Shown: one piece after another, positions 35,291-46,810 of the stretch
How positions within the stretch are numbered: position 1 is the first letter of the stretch
How the letters are laid out: the number at the start of each line of letters is the position of its first letter
NCBI GenBank assembly: GCA_023014335.1
Contig: JAECYW010000024.1
Coordinates: 1,054,001-1,118,000 of the forward strand
Reading direction: 5' to 3'
DNA from: Galerina marginata
Taxonomy: Eukaryota > Basidiomycota > Agaricomycetes > Agaricales > Galerinaceae
DNA length: 64,000 bases
Notes under the pieces: model-generated
The model's input: the letters and a program-made list of their open reading frames with translations, nothing else
Told to the model about the DNA's origin: nothing
The model's database searches: none
Made by a program: the position numbers and the translations under genes

Positions 35291-35299
35291 ATATATAAA
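35291..35299 (+). promoter_or_regulatory. TATA box of the sedolisin gene
   Basis: ATATATAAAG about 70 nt upstream of the ATG at 35368, a good match to a fungal TATA box. Confidence 0.5.
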
Positions 35300-35367
35300 G
35301 CCCAGCCATCCGTTCGTCGGTCTGTAGAGGCGCTCTCCCATTCTTGCTGGAACATCCGCTTTTAGCC

Positions 35368-37985
35368 ATGCTCCTCAACCTGTTGGCAGTTTTCTCGCTG
35401 GGAGTCTCGGTCCACGCCTTATCTCCCTACGTCCTACATGAAAAGCGGTCCCATGTACCTTCTGGGTGGTCTCTGGTTCGCAGATTTGACCCGTCGGAAG
35501 TACTCCCATTACGCTTCGGTCTCAAGCAATCGAACATGGACAAGCTAGAAGACTTCCTCCATGACGTTTCTCATCCGGACTCGCCCAACTATGGACAGCA
35601 CTGGACGCCAGCACGGATCGCGGAGACTTTTGCGCCCTCGATCGAAACTGTCGATACCGTTCATTCGTGGCTCGTCGGTGCGGGGTTAGACGCGTCTAGA
35701 CTCCGGGTGTCGCCATCCAAGGCTTGGATCCAAGTTAACGCGACCGTGGAGGAGGCGGAGCATTTGTTGAAGACCCAGTACAACGTTTACAAGCACGAGG
35801 GTGGTGCTCAGCATATCGGTGCGATGGTTTTTTTTTCTTTCTCGTGAGTTGATTGAGCTAATATCCGTACCCTTCAAGCCTGCGAGGCCTATCACCTTCC
35901 TGGGCACGTTTCCCGCCACGTCGAGCTTGTCAGCCCTTCCATTCATTTCGATGCGATCCTGAAGAAACGCGACGGCTCGGCTGTGCCGGCTAGGAAGATT
36001 GGTATGCCAGGGGTTGGTATCTCTCCCAAAACCACCGGCACGATCCAGAATCTCTTCAATGACCTGAAAAACTGCGATAAAACAATCACTCCCGTTTGCT
36101 TGAGAGCTCTATATGGCCTCGTGTACGAACCTGTGTCCCCGCAGAAAAACTCTTTTGGCATCGGTAGGCAGTTTACGTCTTCTGATTGAGAGTGATACAT
36201 TGATACCATTTGCTACTCGTAGTCGAATACACCCCTCAGGCCTATAATCAGTCCGACCTAGATTTGTTCAACAAGCAATATTCAAAGGACTTGGTGGGTA
36301 AATCGCCAAAATTGGTATCGATTGATGGAGGTTTGTAAAAGAGTCTTCCTTTCGTTCTATTGCTAAGTTTCGAACCTTCTTAGGTGTCGTTCAGACCATT
36401 CAAGGCGGTTTTGACTACAATGGAGAATCCAACCTCGATCTTCAGTACGCGATGAACCTCGTGAATCTTGTTGGATCGAAACAGGAGGTTACTCTCTACC
36501 AAGTTGGAGACGTTCCGCAAGGTTCGTGCCCCTGCTTTTGATTGGACAATGACGTCTTCAACTCACCTACTCCACAGGGGCATCGTTCAACAATCTTCTC
36601 GACGCACTGGACGGAGAATATTGCAGCTTCAGGGGTGGGGATGATCCCGAACAGGATGGCATATACCCCGACAATTTCCCCAACGGCTATCACGGTTTGT
36701 CTGATAACATTTTGGAGATTCACGTCTGACCGGATATCGTATAGGCCCAGCCGATTGTGGTACCGTTAAACCTGCTAATGTCATTTCGACTTCATATGGA
36801 TACAACGAGGCCGACCTCTCGCCTTCCTACACTGATCGACAATGCGCTGAGTATGTAGCTTAATTGTCAGCTCATTATACAATGTCACTCATTTATGCTC
36901 AGGTATGCGAAGCTCGGACTAATGGGAGTCACCGTGGTTTACTCCTCAGGAGATTACGGCGTCGCTGGTAGGTCTAGACCCCCACATTGTAGATTCCTTT
37001 GCGATAACCTTTCATCTACAGGGAACGGCGGTCTTTGCCTTAATGCCGATGGTAGGGAACAACTAATAACAAGTACCATATTTTCGCGATTGAAAGACGC
37101 CCCGCAGGATCACAATCAGAAGACGGCTCTATATTCAATCCCTGTACGATTTCTACCTTCCTCTACAACGTGGGGAGTTCTCTGACGATTTTTCCAGCTT
37201 TTCCCGCGACTTGCCCATTCGTCACTGCTGTTGGTGCGACACAGGTTAATCCTGGTTCAAGTGTCACTCAACCAGAAAGCGCTTGTGAGCAAGTGATTTA
37301 CAGTGGCGGAGGATTCAGTAATTATTTCGCAATGCCAAAATACCAAAAGCAGGCCGTTCAAAAGTATCTTAAAAACCACAAGCCTACCTACGCACCTGGT
37401 ATTTGGAATTCCACCGGCATCGTGAGTGATTATGTGGTCATAAAATCGATCTGAATTGAATCCTTGGATCTAGAGTCGTGCTTATCCTGATATTTCGGCC
37501 AATGGGTAGCTATTTATCCTTCTATTAAATCGTGAAATGCTCAGGCGTAACTGATCTCCATTCACAGGGCTAACTATGCCGTCGCAGTAAGTGTTGAATG
37601 CTCCATCGTCGATTATTGGCTGATCCGATGGCAAAATAGGTTAGTGGGAAGTTCGCCCTGGTGTATGGTACTTCGGCTTCAGCACCCGTCGTTGGAGCGA
37701 TTCTCACCATGGTCAATGACGCCCGGATTAGCTGGGGAAAGAAGCCCATCGGATTCATCAATCCAACAGTGAGTTATTGCATTCGTTTTGGCCTTCATAG
37801 TCTAACGAAGTCCCCTTAAGATATACTCCGATTTCTTTGCTGGCTCCTTCAACGATATTACCTCTGGTGGAAACCAGGGTTGTAAAACAGAAGGTTTCAC
37901 AGCGGTTCCTGGATGGGACCCCGTCACAGGACTCGGAACACCCTCCTTCCCAAGGCTACTCGCTCGTTGGTTGTTACTGCCGTGA
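35368..37985 (+). CDS. Secreted sedolisin (tripeptidyl-peptidase, family S53)
   Basis: Acid serine-carboxyl peptidase that releases tripeptides from peptide N-termini; in fungi these are secreted for nutrition. Fourteen exons with fully consistent phase (35368-35818, 35879-36163, 36223-36330, 36384-36521, 36578-36694, 36745-36850, 36903-36967, 37022-37051, 37108-37143, 37198-37421, 37474-37505, 37568-37586, 37640-37768, 37821-37985) give 634 aa. Residues 1-18 are a signal peptide. A prodomain runs to about residue 200 (PNYGQHWTPARIAETFAPS is its hallmark). Catalytic Glu296 and Asp300 lie in GESNLDLQYAM, oxyanion Asp419 in SSGDYGVAG, and Ser549 in GTSASAP. The Ca2+ site uses Asp592 (FNDIT) and Asp613 (WDPVTGLG). 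The start is the ATG at 35368; the in-frame TTG upstream is not needed. All active-site residues are present, so the enzyme should be active. Confidence 0.95.
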
Positions 37986-38556
37986 AGGTTGGGAAGAAGG
38001 TCAAGGTCAACCCCATATACCTATCTTGCCTTTATGGACGTTTTTAATTATTTCTATAAATATACCCGTCCTGGAGGATAATTCGAGCAACGACATTGAG
38101 AGAAACTCAGACAGTCCTAAATGTGAGGATACCCTTTCTCGTTATTACAACTCGTCGCCCCATCCTCCAGCATCCTCCCTATGGACAGGTCTTCACATTT
38201 TTTCGTACAGTGTTTCAAAATAAGGCACATGAATACGATGCCATGCCAATAGCTCTGCAAAAAGGTTAGGAAAATCGCCCTCGCGTCCATTTCCGATGCG
38301 ACGGAGATACTAAAAATGATAATTCGTTTTCCTTCATAAATCTATCTAGATCGCGGATCGTGCGATGGTACCCTTCTTCCGAATCGGCATGTCGCGTCAA
38401 ATTGGCGCAAGGCGCGTTCTTCTGATGTTTACCCAATCCAGTTTGTCCAAATTTTGTCGCCGTCGATGAGAGGCTATAAAGGTTCACGGCGAAATCGTCA
38501 AACCATTTCTGTCCTCTATTCTAACACCATTTTATTTTCCCTTGCTGCGAATCGCA
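37986..38556. other. Spacer between sedolisin and desaturase genes
   Basis: No coding support. Presumably it holds the sedolisin terminator and the desaturase promoter; no clear TATA box near 38500. Confidence 0.4.
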
Positions 38557-40505
38557 ATGCTTTGGTTTCAAACCTTCCAGGATGGTCCAGAATACGAAAT
38601 CCGCAAGAGGCGGAGAACATTCTCTCCACCAAACCTATCCATAAAACGTCTTCACAACGCCGTTCCTCACCGCCTCTTCGAGAGGTCTACCATCAGAAGT
38701 CTTGGCTACATTTTCCGCCATCTAGCTATCATGTTCCTTTTCTACTATCTTGCTACATTCATCGACGTGTTCACATCGGCTACCCCTCACGGCTCGTCTT
38801 TCGAATGGATTTTGCACTGCTTAACTCGGCTGGTCCTTTGGCTTTTGTATTGGGGGTGGCAGGGTATTACCTTTGCTGGTCTTTGGTGTTTAGGTAAGGA
38901 CTTTGTTGTCATAAGTTCGAGTACGGGGCGTATCTCTAACTATTCTCTCCAACAAGGCCACGAAGTAGGTTTCGATCCTTTTTTCCCCAGACTTTCTCTA
39001 TTTGTTTACTCTGGAATTTCAGGCGGGCCACAACGCGCTATCTCCACACGCTCTGGTCAACGACGCCATTGGACTTGTAGTGCATACCTTCGTTCTCACT
39101 CCGTATTACTCCTGGCGGGTCACTCACAGCACACACCACGTAAGATTTTGACTTTTTCATCTGCCACTATCTTGATCTGTTCCTCAGAAATCTACGAACA
39201 ATATGGATCGCGACGTAACCTATATACCGTCAACAAGGACCGATTTTAAACTTCCTGACAAACAGGTCGCAGTACGAATGAATTACACAGAGGTACTCGA
39301 AGAAACTCCAGCGTTCACCCTGTTCAAGTTGTTCGTTCGTCAATTTTTGTGAGTATCTAATCCTCCGAAATTGTTTGTTTACCGACCAATTTTTCTAGTG
39401 GTTTCCAGCTTTATCTATTGTAAGCCAGGCTCACTTTCCGAGATTAAGCTTCTTATGCTGTCGAATAGGCATAATCGGAAAGGCAACCCGAGGTATCCTA
39501 CTGGAACAAGCGTAAACCAATTCTATCACTTGGATCCTGACACCAATTTGACGACCAGATCCCGAATACTCAGCATTATATAGCTTCATCAATGTTATTT
39601 CAGCCGAAACATCGTCAGTCGCTTTCGAATATATTATATTGAAGGCCTACTTATTGAAAGGTGCTTACAGGCATGTCAATATTCGTTTCAAATGCTGCCA
39701 TTATAACTTTTCTTGCCTTGCTACTATCCTGCGGCTACCGGGCAGGGTGGTCTCATTTAACCGCCCATTATCTTCTTCCATGGCTTGTGAGCGGTCCTGC
39801 ACATTTACGCCTCGCGTCAATATTTAATTTTGTGTATTAGTTTGCTCACAATTGGTAGATACAGGATTCATGGTGTGACTAGAAACTATCTGATGCTCCT
39901 ATACTGTAGGATTGTCCTCTTCACCTATTTGCAGCACAGCGATCCAACGATTCCGTATTACCGAAGGGTAAGAAGATTCATATATTTCATCAGACGAAGC
40001 TGAGATCGTCCAATCGCTTCTAGGAACAGTGGACCTTCGCCCGAGGAGCTCTTGCGACAGTCGATCGCCCACTATTTGGTTGGGTGGGCCGCTTCTTTCT
40101 TCATAATGTAACCGTCCAAGATTCCATTCCTTTGGTCAGAACTGATCACAAGAATAGATCAGCAGTGACCACGTCGCACATCACTTCTTCCCAAGTGTCC
40201 CCTTCTGTGAGAGGACCGGTTTTGTTCAAAGTACAGCTAATAATAATATCGACAAGATAATCTACCCGAAGTGACGGAAGCGATCAAGCCAGTCCTTGGA
40301 GAATACTATAATTACGACTCAACGGTAAGCCGCTAAAGTTCTGTCATCCAATTACATTTCCGAATTCGTCGATTTCACACAGCCTGCTTTATACGCTCTG
40401 TGGCGGTCTTTCACCCAATGCAGATTCGTGGAGGCCGAAGGCGACATCCTGTTCTTCAAAAATCAGCACGGAGAGGCGATGCTTGAGCCGACCGTATATA
40501 TTTAA
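38557..40505 (+). CDS. Delta-12-type fatty acid desaturase
   Basis: Membrane di-iron enzyme of the ER that inserts a cis double bond into oleoyl chains to make linoleate (delta-12 class by similarity; delta-15 or bifunctional activity is not excluded). Fourteen exons in continuous phase: 38557-38893, 38957-38964, 39023-39139, 39188-39348, 39399-39419, 39469-39511, 39574-39613, 39671-39786, 39841-39854, 39910-39967, 40024-40107, 40158-40206, 40257-40324, 40383-40505; 412 aa. Three His boxes: HEAGH at 114-118, HSTHH at 150-154 and HVAHH at 338-342. Other family marks are GTSHYIASSMLFQPKHR, YLQHSDPTIPYYR and TVDRPLFGWVGRFFLHN, and the C-terminal WRSFTQCRFVEAEGDILFFK. The first box is split by an intron: the 8-nt exon 2 completes Gly113 and encodes His114 and Glu115. 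The start at 38557 gives a short N-terminus; a longer one is possible. Confidence 0.92.
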
Positions 40506-42195
40506 TTATCCACCTCATACTTGCTCCATCTACACACTTGTCCTATCGAGGTTAACACCCCTTCATCCAGAATCTCCCAGTACTCAGGCCCATTTGACAA
40601 GAGAAGGTTGTAAGGTAGATTCCCATTGGGCTCTTTGGTAAGGAAAAAAAAATTACGCTCCGTAGCGCGATTGCGGCTGCTGCTTCAATGGTCGTCGTGG
40701 ATATTGGTATTGCTGCTCTGATCGATCCGCTTCCGCCTTAGATGTTGCTTCCCTGGATGATCGGGCAGAATGTGTCAAATGATCAATAATGCCCGGTATT
40801 CTCGTAATTCACGGGAGGGAGCGGGGGGGCAGGCAATATCCAAATTAAACCATCCCACCGGGATTCCAAATATGCGTTGCCTTGAAATTGCATTTAGGCA
40901 TTTAACCGGAAGCCTCAGGTTGGGTATGACCGGTACATGATCATTGACGCATGCATAGTAGATGCATTGGAATTGAGAAATCCTCAGGCAACACAATTAA
41001 TTACTGTTAATCGCAAATCAAGAGTGCTTTATAAATTACACATACATCTTGAACTGAGTGGTTTATTCCACATTGAAGAGATGAACGCGCTTTTTCCAAC
41101 ATGAAGGTCAGGTGGGCGGTGCCGAGATCGGCCGAGGTCTGAATCGTCGTCACCCACAACAGGGACAAACACTGCCGTTGCCAAACCTCTTGCTCCTCGA
41201 CTGCCTCCCAAGCTGTCGAGCTTCATACGCAATTTTGCCTGTAGGTCTCTCATCTTTCCACTTTCTACCATCTAATGTTTAAACTAACTGATTTCACCGG
41301 AATAGGGCTATCATTAACCACCGAAGCTTTCTCAGCGAATCACAAGATTTGAATCTCTATTAATACCATGCCTGGCACCGTCAGACCGGTCCTCTGTTCC
41401 ATTCAGTACTTCTTTGCCTGGCTGGCGGCCTAAAGTGGGTCATTGAACGAGATTTATGGTCAGATTTCCAGAAGTGGATTCATTCAAGCTGTTTATCGTT
41501 CAGCGAGTCTCAGAGCTGCCACAAGGCGGACCAGACGTCCTGACCAACCCTTGTCCCATGCCGTAATGAGCACCAAGATCGTGCACCAAACATTCCCCCA
41601 TATCCAACATTGGAGCAAGTGCTCAACTTCCGAGGAAGGTATGCACGTTACAGATTGTGACTGATCTGGCAAGATCGAGTAAATGTTCTCACTTACTTCA
41701 TGTGGGGCATGTCCGCGTCGGGGGATTTCAGAAGCATTGAAAATGTCACTGACGGCGAGTCCTTTCGGGTGTTTTGACGCGGAAATGGTTTCAAGTTTAA
41801 ACTATAACCCACTGTGGGATTTGTTTTCTTTTCTTCACTAATACGCGAAACGAGCTCTTCGGCTTTCATACTCCAGGCCACTCCATCCAGCCTCCTAGCC
41901 GGGTAAACCTGTCTGAACACAGTCATAACCATCACTCTTTTCCCAGCGATCCGCAGAAATCCCACTCGTTTCCTACGGTGTCTCTAAAAGAATGCACGCA
42001 CCTCTTACCGCCTTCGAATCTCAAAATGTATGTCCCCACGTGGAAGTAGAAGAACTTCTCGCTCTCACAAGCTACCCTCGCTGAGTTAGGTTATGGAAGG
42101 ATCCATTACACACGGTTAAACTTGTCGCAAAGGTACAAGAGTCCCGTCGCTGAGTTCTATATCTACTTCACTCCCCCACTTCTCACAATCCCCCA
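40506..42195. other. Spacer with possible minus-strand gene remnants
   Basis: The minus strand has three exon-like pieces: about 42075-42020 (FFYFHVGTYILRFEG before a GTAAGA donor), 41932-41700 (ending MLLKSPDADMPHMK before GTAAGTGAG) and 41271-41029 (AKLRMKLDSLGGSRG). Donor contexts are good, but I could not link the pieces into one frame and recognise no domain. Either an unassigned small gene or a relic. Confidence 0.3.
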
Positions 42196-43074
42196 ATGTC
42201 TTCCAGATTATCGACTGCAACTGGGTCCTCGTCGCTCTCCGCGTTCTCGACGGGTATAGAGTCTCATGGTTCGACTCCTCGATCCCGGGTAGAGACAACT
42301 AAAGTGTGGGTTGATCCGGCGTCGCTGCCTCACCACGGTCACGCCTCCTATATTGGAGGAAACACTCCAGACTACGTCAAGCAGTTGAATTACAACACAT
42401 TCATGTGCTACGGAGTTGGAGAGGAAGACTGTTTTGGTTACAAAGTGGGGAAAGCCGTGAGGTTTACAGAAGTCAATGTCAACCGGAAGTTGGAGAGGCA
42501 AGGGAGGCTCGAGGCAACTACGATCGCAGAGATCGAGGTGACAAAACGTGGGTATTCATTCCTTTAAACATCGAGCAGGGCCGTTCATCGCACGGAAATT
42601 TATAGACATGCTGAACGGCGCTGGAATGTTGCATGGGGGATGCGTCGCATATTTGATAGACAAGTGAGTTTTCTGTGTACATCAAGCGTGGTCGTGGAAC
42701 TGATTGATGGTGACTTTTAGCTGTTGTAGCACACCGCTTGTCGTACTCGGACTCATACAAAACGTTAATGGCGTCGGCGTCACACAATCCATGAACGTGC
42801 TTTTTCACTCTCCGGCGCCGCAGTAAGTGTCGAATGTTATCGTTTTCGAATCCTAAGCTGATTCAGATCAAGAGGGACATGTCTTCAGATAATTAGCACG
42901 TCTGTCACCCTCGGTGGACGGGTCATGTCGTCTCGTTGCGAGGTCGAGTATGATCCTACAGACTTCTTACTCTCGACTAACTTTTGACTTTGATAGATCC
43001 TTGATAGAGAAACCGGACGAATGATCGCCTCGGCCTTTCTGAGCAAGATGCAACCTGCGGCGTCCAAGCTATGA
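42196..43074 (+). CDS. Hot-dog fold acyl-CoA thioesterase (PaaI/ACOT13 type)
   Basis: Probably hydrolyses acyl-CoA thioesters; the exact substrate is unknown. Exons 42196-42547, 42606-42663, 42721-42822, 42867-42942 and 42997-43074 keep phase and give 221 aa. The N-terminal 30 residues are Ser/Thr-rich and low-complexity. The hot-dog core contains MLNGAGMLHGGCVAYLID, where HGG at residues 127-129 starts the central helix, then TQSMNVLFHSPA and TSVTLGGRVMSSRCEILD. The gene looks intact. It stands just upstream of the first F-box-like gene. Two decayed copies of its 3' part (near 55558-55752 and 59330-59690) stand in the same position before F-box-like copies 5 and 6, so the pair was duplicated together. 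Confidence 0.88.
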
Positions 43075-43452
43075 TGCATCAGACTCTCAGGTTCCAAAAC
43101 CAATTCTCACATCATTGTACATTATCGCAATAGACTATCATTGGACATTTATCAAGGCTCACACCGAGTCACACGGTTACCTGAACTCAGCAGCAAATAC
43201 CCAGGTTGCAAAGAAGTTTCGTACTGACCTTCAACTCATGACTGGCGCACCAACGTCATTCAAGAATAAGAATAGGTAAAACGACACTTGACATTACCTT
43301 TGGCATTAGTCTACTTACGACCACAATTTAGCCTCACCGCCCTCATCTCGACCCTCCAAGGTTCATACTGATCAGCGCCCCGTTTGCGAAATATCAAGTC
43401 GGAAATGTTAATTGTCAAAAAAAACGCCTCTTTCCCTCCATCGCCCAAGAAG

Positions 43453-44681
43453 ATGACCGCCAGCCTCGCCACCTTTTCGCACCTCTCACAGGAGGTCGTC
43501 GACCAGATCATCGACTCCCTCCTAGACACGCCCGACCGAAAGGTCAAGTTGTCACACCTTCGATCCTGTGCACTGGTGTGTCGCTCCCTTCGAAATCGCT
43601 CCCAGAAGCACATATTCCATTTGACGATAATTCCGGGTATCAACAGCCCGGAAACTTGGCGGGAGAAAGTCGACTCCTTCCATACCATCTTGCAGGCGAA
43701 TCCCCGGATCGCGTCCTACATTCGCGACCTGCGCTTTGACCTGGGGTGTGCCCCGGTAGAGGTCATTGACGATCCTGTCTTCCTCCGCATCATGGACCTT
43801 ATTTCAAGAACATGGACGACTGAGATGAAACTGAAGATGAACTTCTTCAGCTGGACAGAGTACCTTCAATTTCCCGATAATCGTAGCTTCGAACGTCAAT
43901 TCGTCAAGCCTTTCGTCACTCCTTTCATAACAACACTTACATTGTACGACTTGTACAACGTCCCTGTCACCCTGTTTGCTCACTGCCCGCACCTTGTGGA
44001 ATTGGACCTGGATCGTGTAGGGCTGGAAGACGAACGACCCGCGCATGCCATCGAGATTGACCATTCCTTGCGTCCCCAACCACAGCAGCTTACATTCCAT
44101 TTCTGTGACGATACAATCCCAATCCAGGCAGAGGCATTCATCGACTTTAGCCATTTGCAACATCTTTCCGTTTCCGGCGACCTCGAGGACGAACTTCCCG
44201 CCATAACTTGCATTCTGGATGCATCTTCTAGCTCATTAAAGCGTCTGCATTTCTCTTTTAGTAATTTTAAATGTCTTCAACCATTATTCCAATATTTTAC
44301 TAACCAACAGCCCTAACAGACGAACCTGACTTCCCATTCACTGATGCTTATGATCTAAGCACGATCTCCAACCTCACCGTTCTGTCCTGGGTTGTGGATA
44401 TGGACTCGATCTTCAACAGTGATCCTTTGACAGGCTTGTGCGACCTGCTGTGCGCAATTCCTAGTGGGAAAAACAAAATAAAAACAATTGTCCTCCAACT
44501 CAGCGGAATGCTGAAGCATCCCTGGAGCCTCTCCGCATGCCTAGATAAACCCTTTTGGCGTCCCTTCAACGCGGTTTTGGCCAAGACCGCACACCGGGAA
44601 GAGTTGGTGGCAAAATTTAGGCTTGATATTTATTTAAATGATTTTTCAAATATGCGGCAGGGGAACTGTCGACGGAGGTGA
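43453..44681 (+). CDS. F-box-like/LRR-like protein, array copy 1 (frameshifted C-terminus)
   Basis: Probable substrate adaptor of an SCF ubiquitin ligase; target unknown. Exons 43453-44260 and 44320-44681, 389 aa. The F-box-like segment is at residues 10-60 (HLSQEVVDQIIDSLLD, then SCALVCRSLRNRSQKHIF), followed by an irregular leucine-rich region with VTLFAHCPHLVELDL. The start was chosen by alignment to copies 2 and 5; the frame extends further up but only through non-ATG codons and one ATG with no counterpart. Compared with the other copies, the last 40 codons (RRWTAKNLE..LEYEYSF) are in another frame: a one-base shift around 44640-44655, in a T-rich run, causes a stop at 44679. The displaced frame would end at 44794. 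Possibly still functional without the tail. Confidence 0.8.
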
Positions 44682-45050
44682 GAGAAAGGCTGGAGGAGGA
44701 GATGAGGCGCTGGACAGCCAAAAATCTGGAGAATATGAAATCATTGAACCCGAATGTTTCTCTAGAGTACGAATATAGTTTTATAGGTAGGTAGGTCAGT
44801 ATGGGGTTGATCATCTGGTTTTTGTTTGGATGGCGGTATCGTACCTATACCGCTTAAACCTATTGGGCCGTTTGCCGTTCCAAAAACTATAACTTCAGTT
44901 GTTTGTCGCCCTGAAGTCAGCCCTACGGCCTTCGTCTCGCAGTCAACGACCAAAAACAAGGAACTCTTTCACCAAGCCACCGTACAGGCATGACTTGTGT
45001 TCGGTGGCTGAGTCTCCGCTTGAATGCCATTGTTTTAACTTTTCACGCTC

Positions 45051-45058
45051 TATATAAA
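45051..45058 (+). promoter_or_regulatory. TATA box of F-box-like copy 2
   Basis: TATATAAA 63-70 nt upstream of the ATG at 45121; a clear fungal TATA box. Confidence 0.45.
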
Positions 45059-45120
45059 GCAATGCCACTCTCGACTCGCCTGCGACCTTTCTCTTTGCTT
45101 TCACTTCATGCCACTGAGAT

Positions 45121-46567
45121 ATGACCTCAAGCTTCGCCCCCATTTCGAATCTCTCGCAGGAGCTCATCGACGAGATTATCGACGCACTTTTTGACAACCA
45201 CGACATCGACAAGCGCGAATTCGACCTTGCGACATCAGAGCTATCACCGCGCGAGATGTCGGACTTTTGTGCCTGCGCGCTAGTTTGCCGATCCTTCCGC
45301 CATCGCTCACAGAAGCATATATTTTCTTCAATGACAGTATTGGGCATTAGAAGCACGGAATATGATCACTGGGGGAGATTCGATGACCTCTGTGAGATCT
45401 TGCAAGCGAATCCGCGGGTGGCATGTCACGTTCGCAGGCTGTGCTTCAACTTGGACAACACCACTCAATGGCTTGTCGAAGATCCTTATTTCCTCCGTCT
45501 TATTGAGGGCATTACGAGAGACTCGGACTGGGCGGTAGGAATGAAACTGGAGCTGGCCATCTTTGCTTGGTCAACCGAGTTTCAGGAATTTAAGAACAAT
45601 GAGCTCGAAACAAATTTCATCCGAACATCCGCCACTTCTTTCATAACTTCTCTCAAACTCCTCCACGTAAAAAACGTTCCAGTCACCTTGTTTGCCCACT
45701 TCCCGCACCTAGTGGAACTGGAGTTGAATGACGCGACTCTGAAAGCTGTGCGCCCGCGTCCGGCCATTGTTATCGACCACTCCTTGCGTCCTCGTCTTCA
45801 AAAATTCAAATTCCGCTGGCAAGACGCCCGTGACGATGCGATACCGGAACTGGCAAAAACTTTCGTTGACTTCAGCTATTTGAGACGCTTTTCTCTCGAT
45901 GATGCCGACCTTTCGAGGAGACTACCTGGGATTATCTGCATTCTCGATGCCTCTTCCAGATCACTGGAGTATTTGCATATTTCTTTTAGTACGCTAAAAG
46001 ACGACTACTATCACCTGAATATCCCACTAACCAAGTGTCCCAACAGAACGGCTCCACGGAAGACTCTCTGACGAGTACGATCTGAGCAAGTTCCCCAACC
46101 TCAGCTTTTTATCCTTGGCGGTGGAACTGAAAATGACCGACGCCGAAAACCAATTAACAGACCTGTGCCAAATGCTGCACACAATCCCTAGTTACAAAAA
46201 CAAGATAAAGACGGTTGTGATCTACTTCACAACATATCTGCAGCCTCCTTGGAACATTTCCGCATGCTTAGATCGATCTGATTGGCATTTCATCGCCCTC
46301 GCCCTCGCCAAGATCGCCGAACGGGCACGATTGGTGACAAAATTCAAGTTTGATATTACAGAAGACTTCTACAGTCGCGTGGGTGAAGGAATGAAGGCGA
46401 AAGGAACGCTGGATGAGCTGGATGGGGAAATGAGGTGTTGGATAGCGGATAATAGAGAACTTATGACAAAGTTGAGTTCGAACGTATCCCAAGAGTACGA
46501 GTACAAGTTCATTTGTAAGGACCTCAGATTCCAAAAGGGCTGTCGATTATTTTTTTACTTAGAATAG
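45121..46567 (+). CDS. F-box-like/LRR-like protein, array copy 2
   Basis: Intact copy, exons 45121-45988 and 46047-46567, 462 aa, the longest of the array. F-box-like segment: NLSQELIDEIIDALFD, then FCACALVCRSFRHRSQKHIF, about 12 residues further apart than in the other copies because of an insertion (EFDLATSELSPREMSD). The middle leucine-rich part keeps VTLFAHFPHLVELEL and the second exon keeps DLSKFPNLSFLSL and NREL..LSSNVSQEYEY. The C-terminus is extended by about 17 residues (KDLRFQKGCRLFFYLE). F-box proteins link Skp1 and Cullin to a target; here only the F-box-like sequence and solenoid-like layout support that role. Confidence 0.85.
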
Positions 46568-46810
46568 ATGACGAGCTTTCGCGCTGGCTTTTTCTTTTGA
46601 ACATTAATGCAGTTTTTCGGATCACCATTTTACTTACCTGCCATAGGTTCGTCTACCCGTCCTTGTGCAGGTGTGAAGTTTAAACTCGAGAGGAATGTCC
46701 GTTCGGGAGTACGATTGTTTTACTGCTCATGAGCGCAATAGGCATCTCTGAGGTGATGGGAAAGGCGTATAAACATGCCAGGAGAGTAAACCATCGATAA
46801 ACTAAATTTC

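Noticed and set aside
39581..39583. Apparent premature TAG in the desaturase
   Set aside because: It disappears when the intron 39512-39573 is removed: the TAG then falls across two codons of the next exon, and the joined sequence GTSHYIASSMLFQPKHR fits the family.
42268..42278. tRNA T-arm-like GGTTCGACTCC
   Set aside because: It lies in a thioesterase exon and there is no matching A box or cloverleaf.
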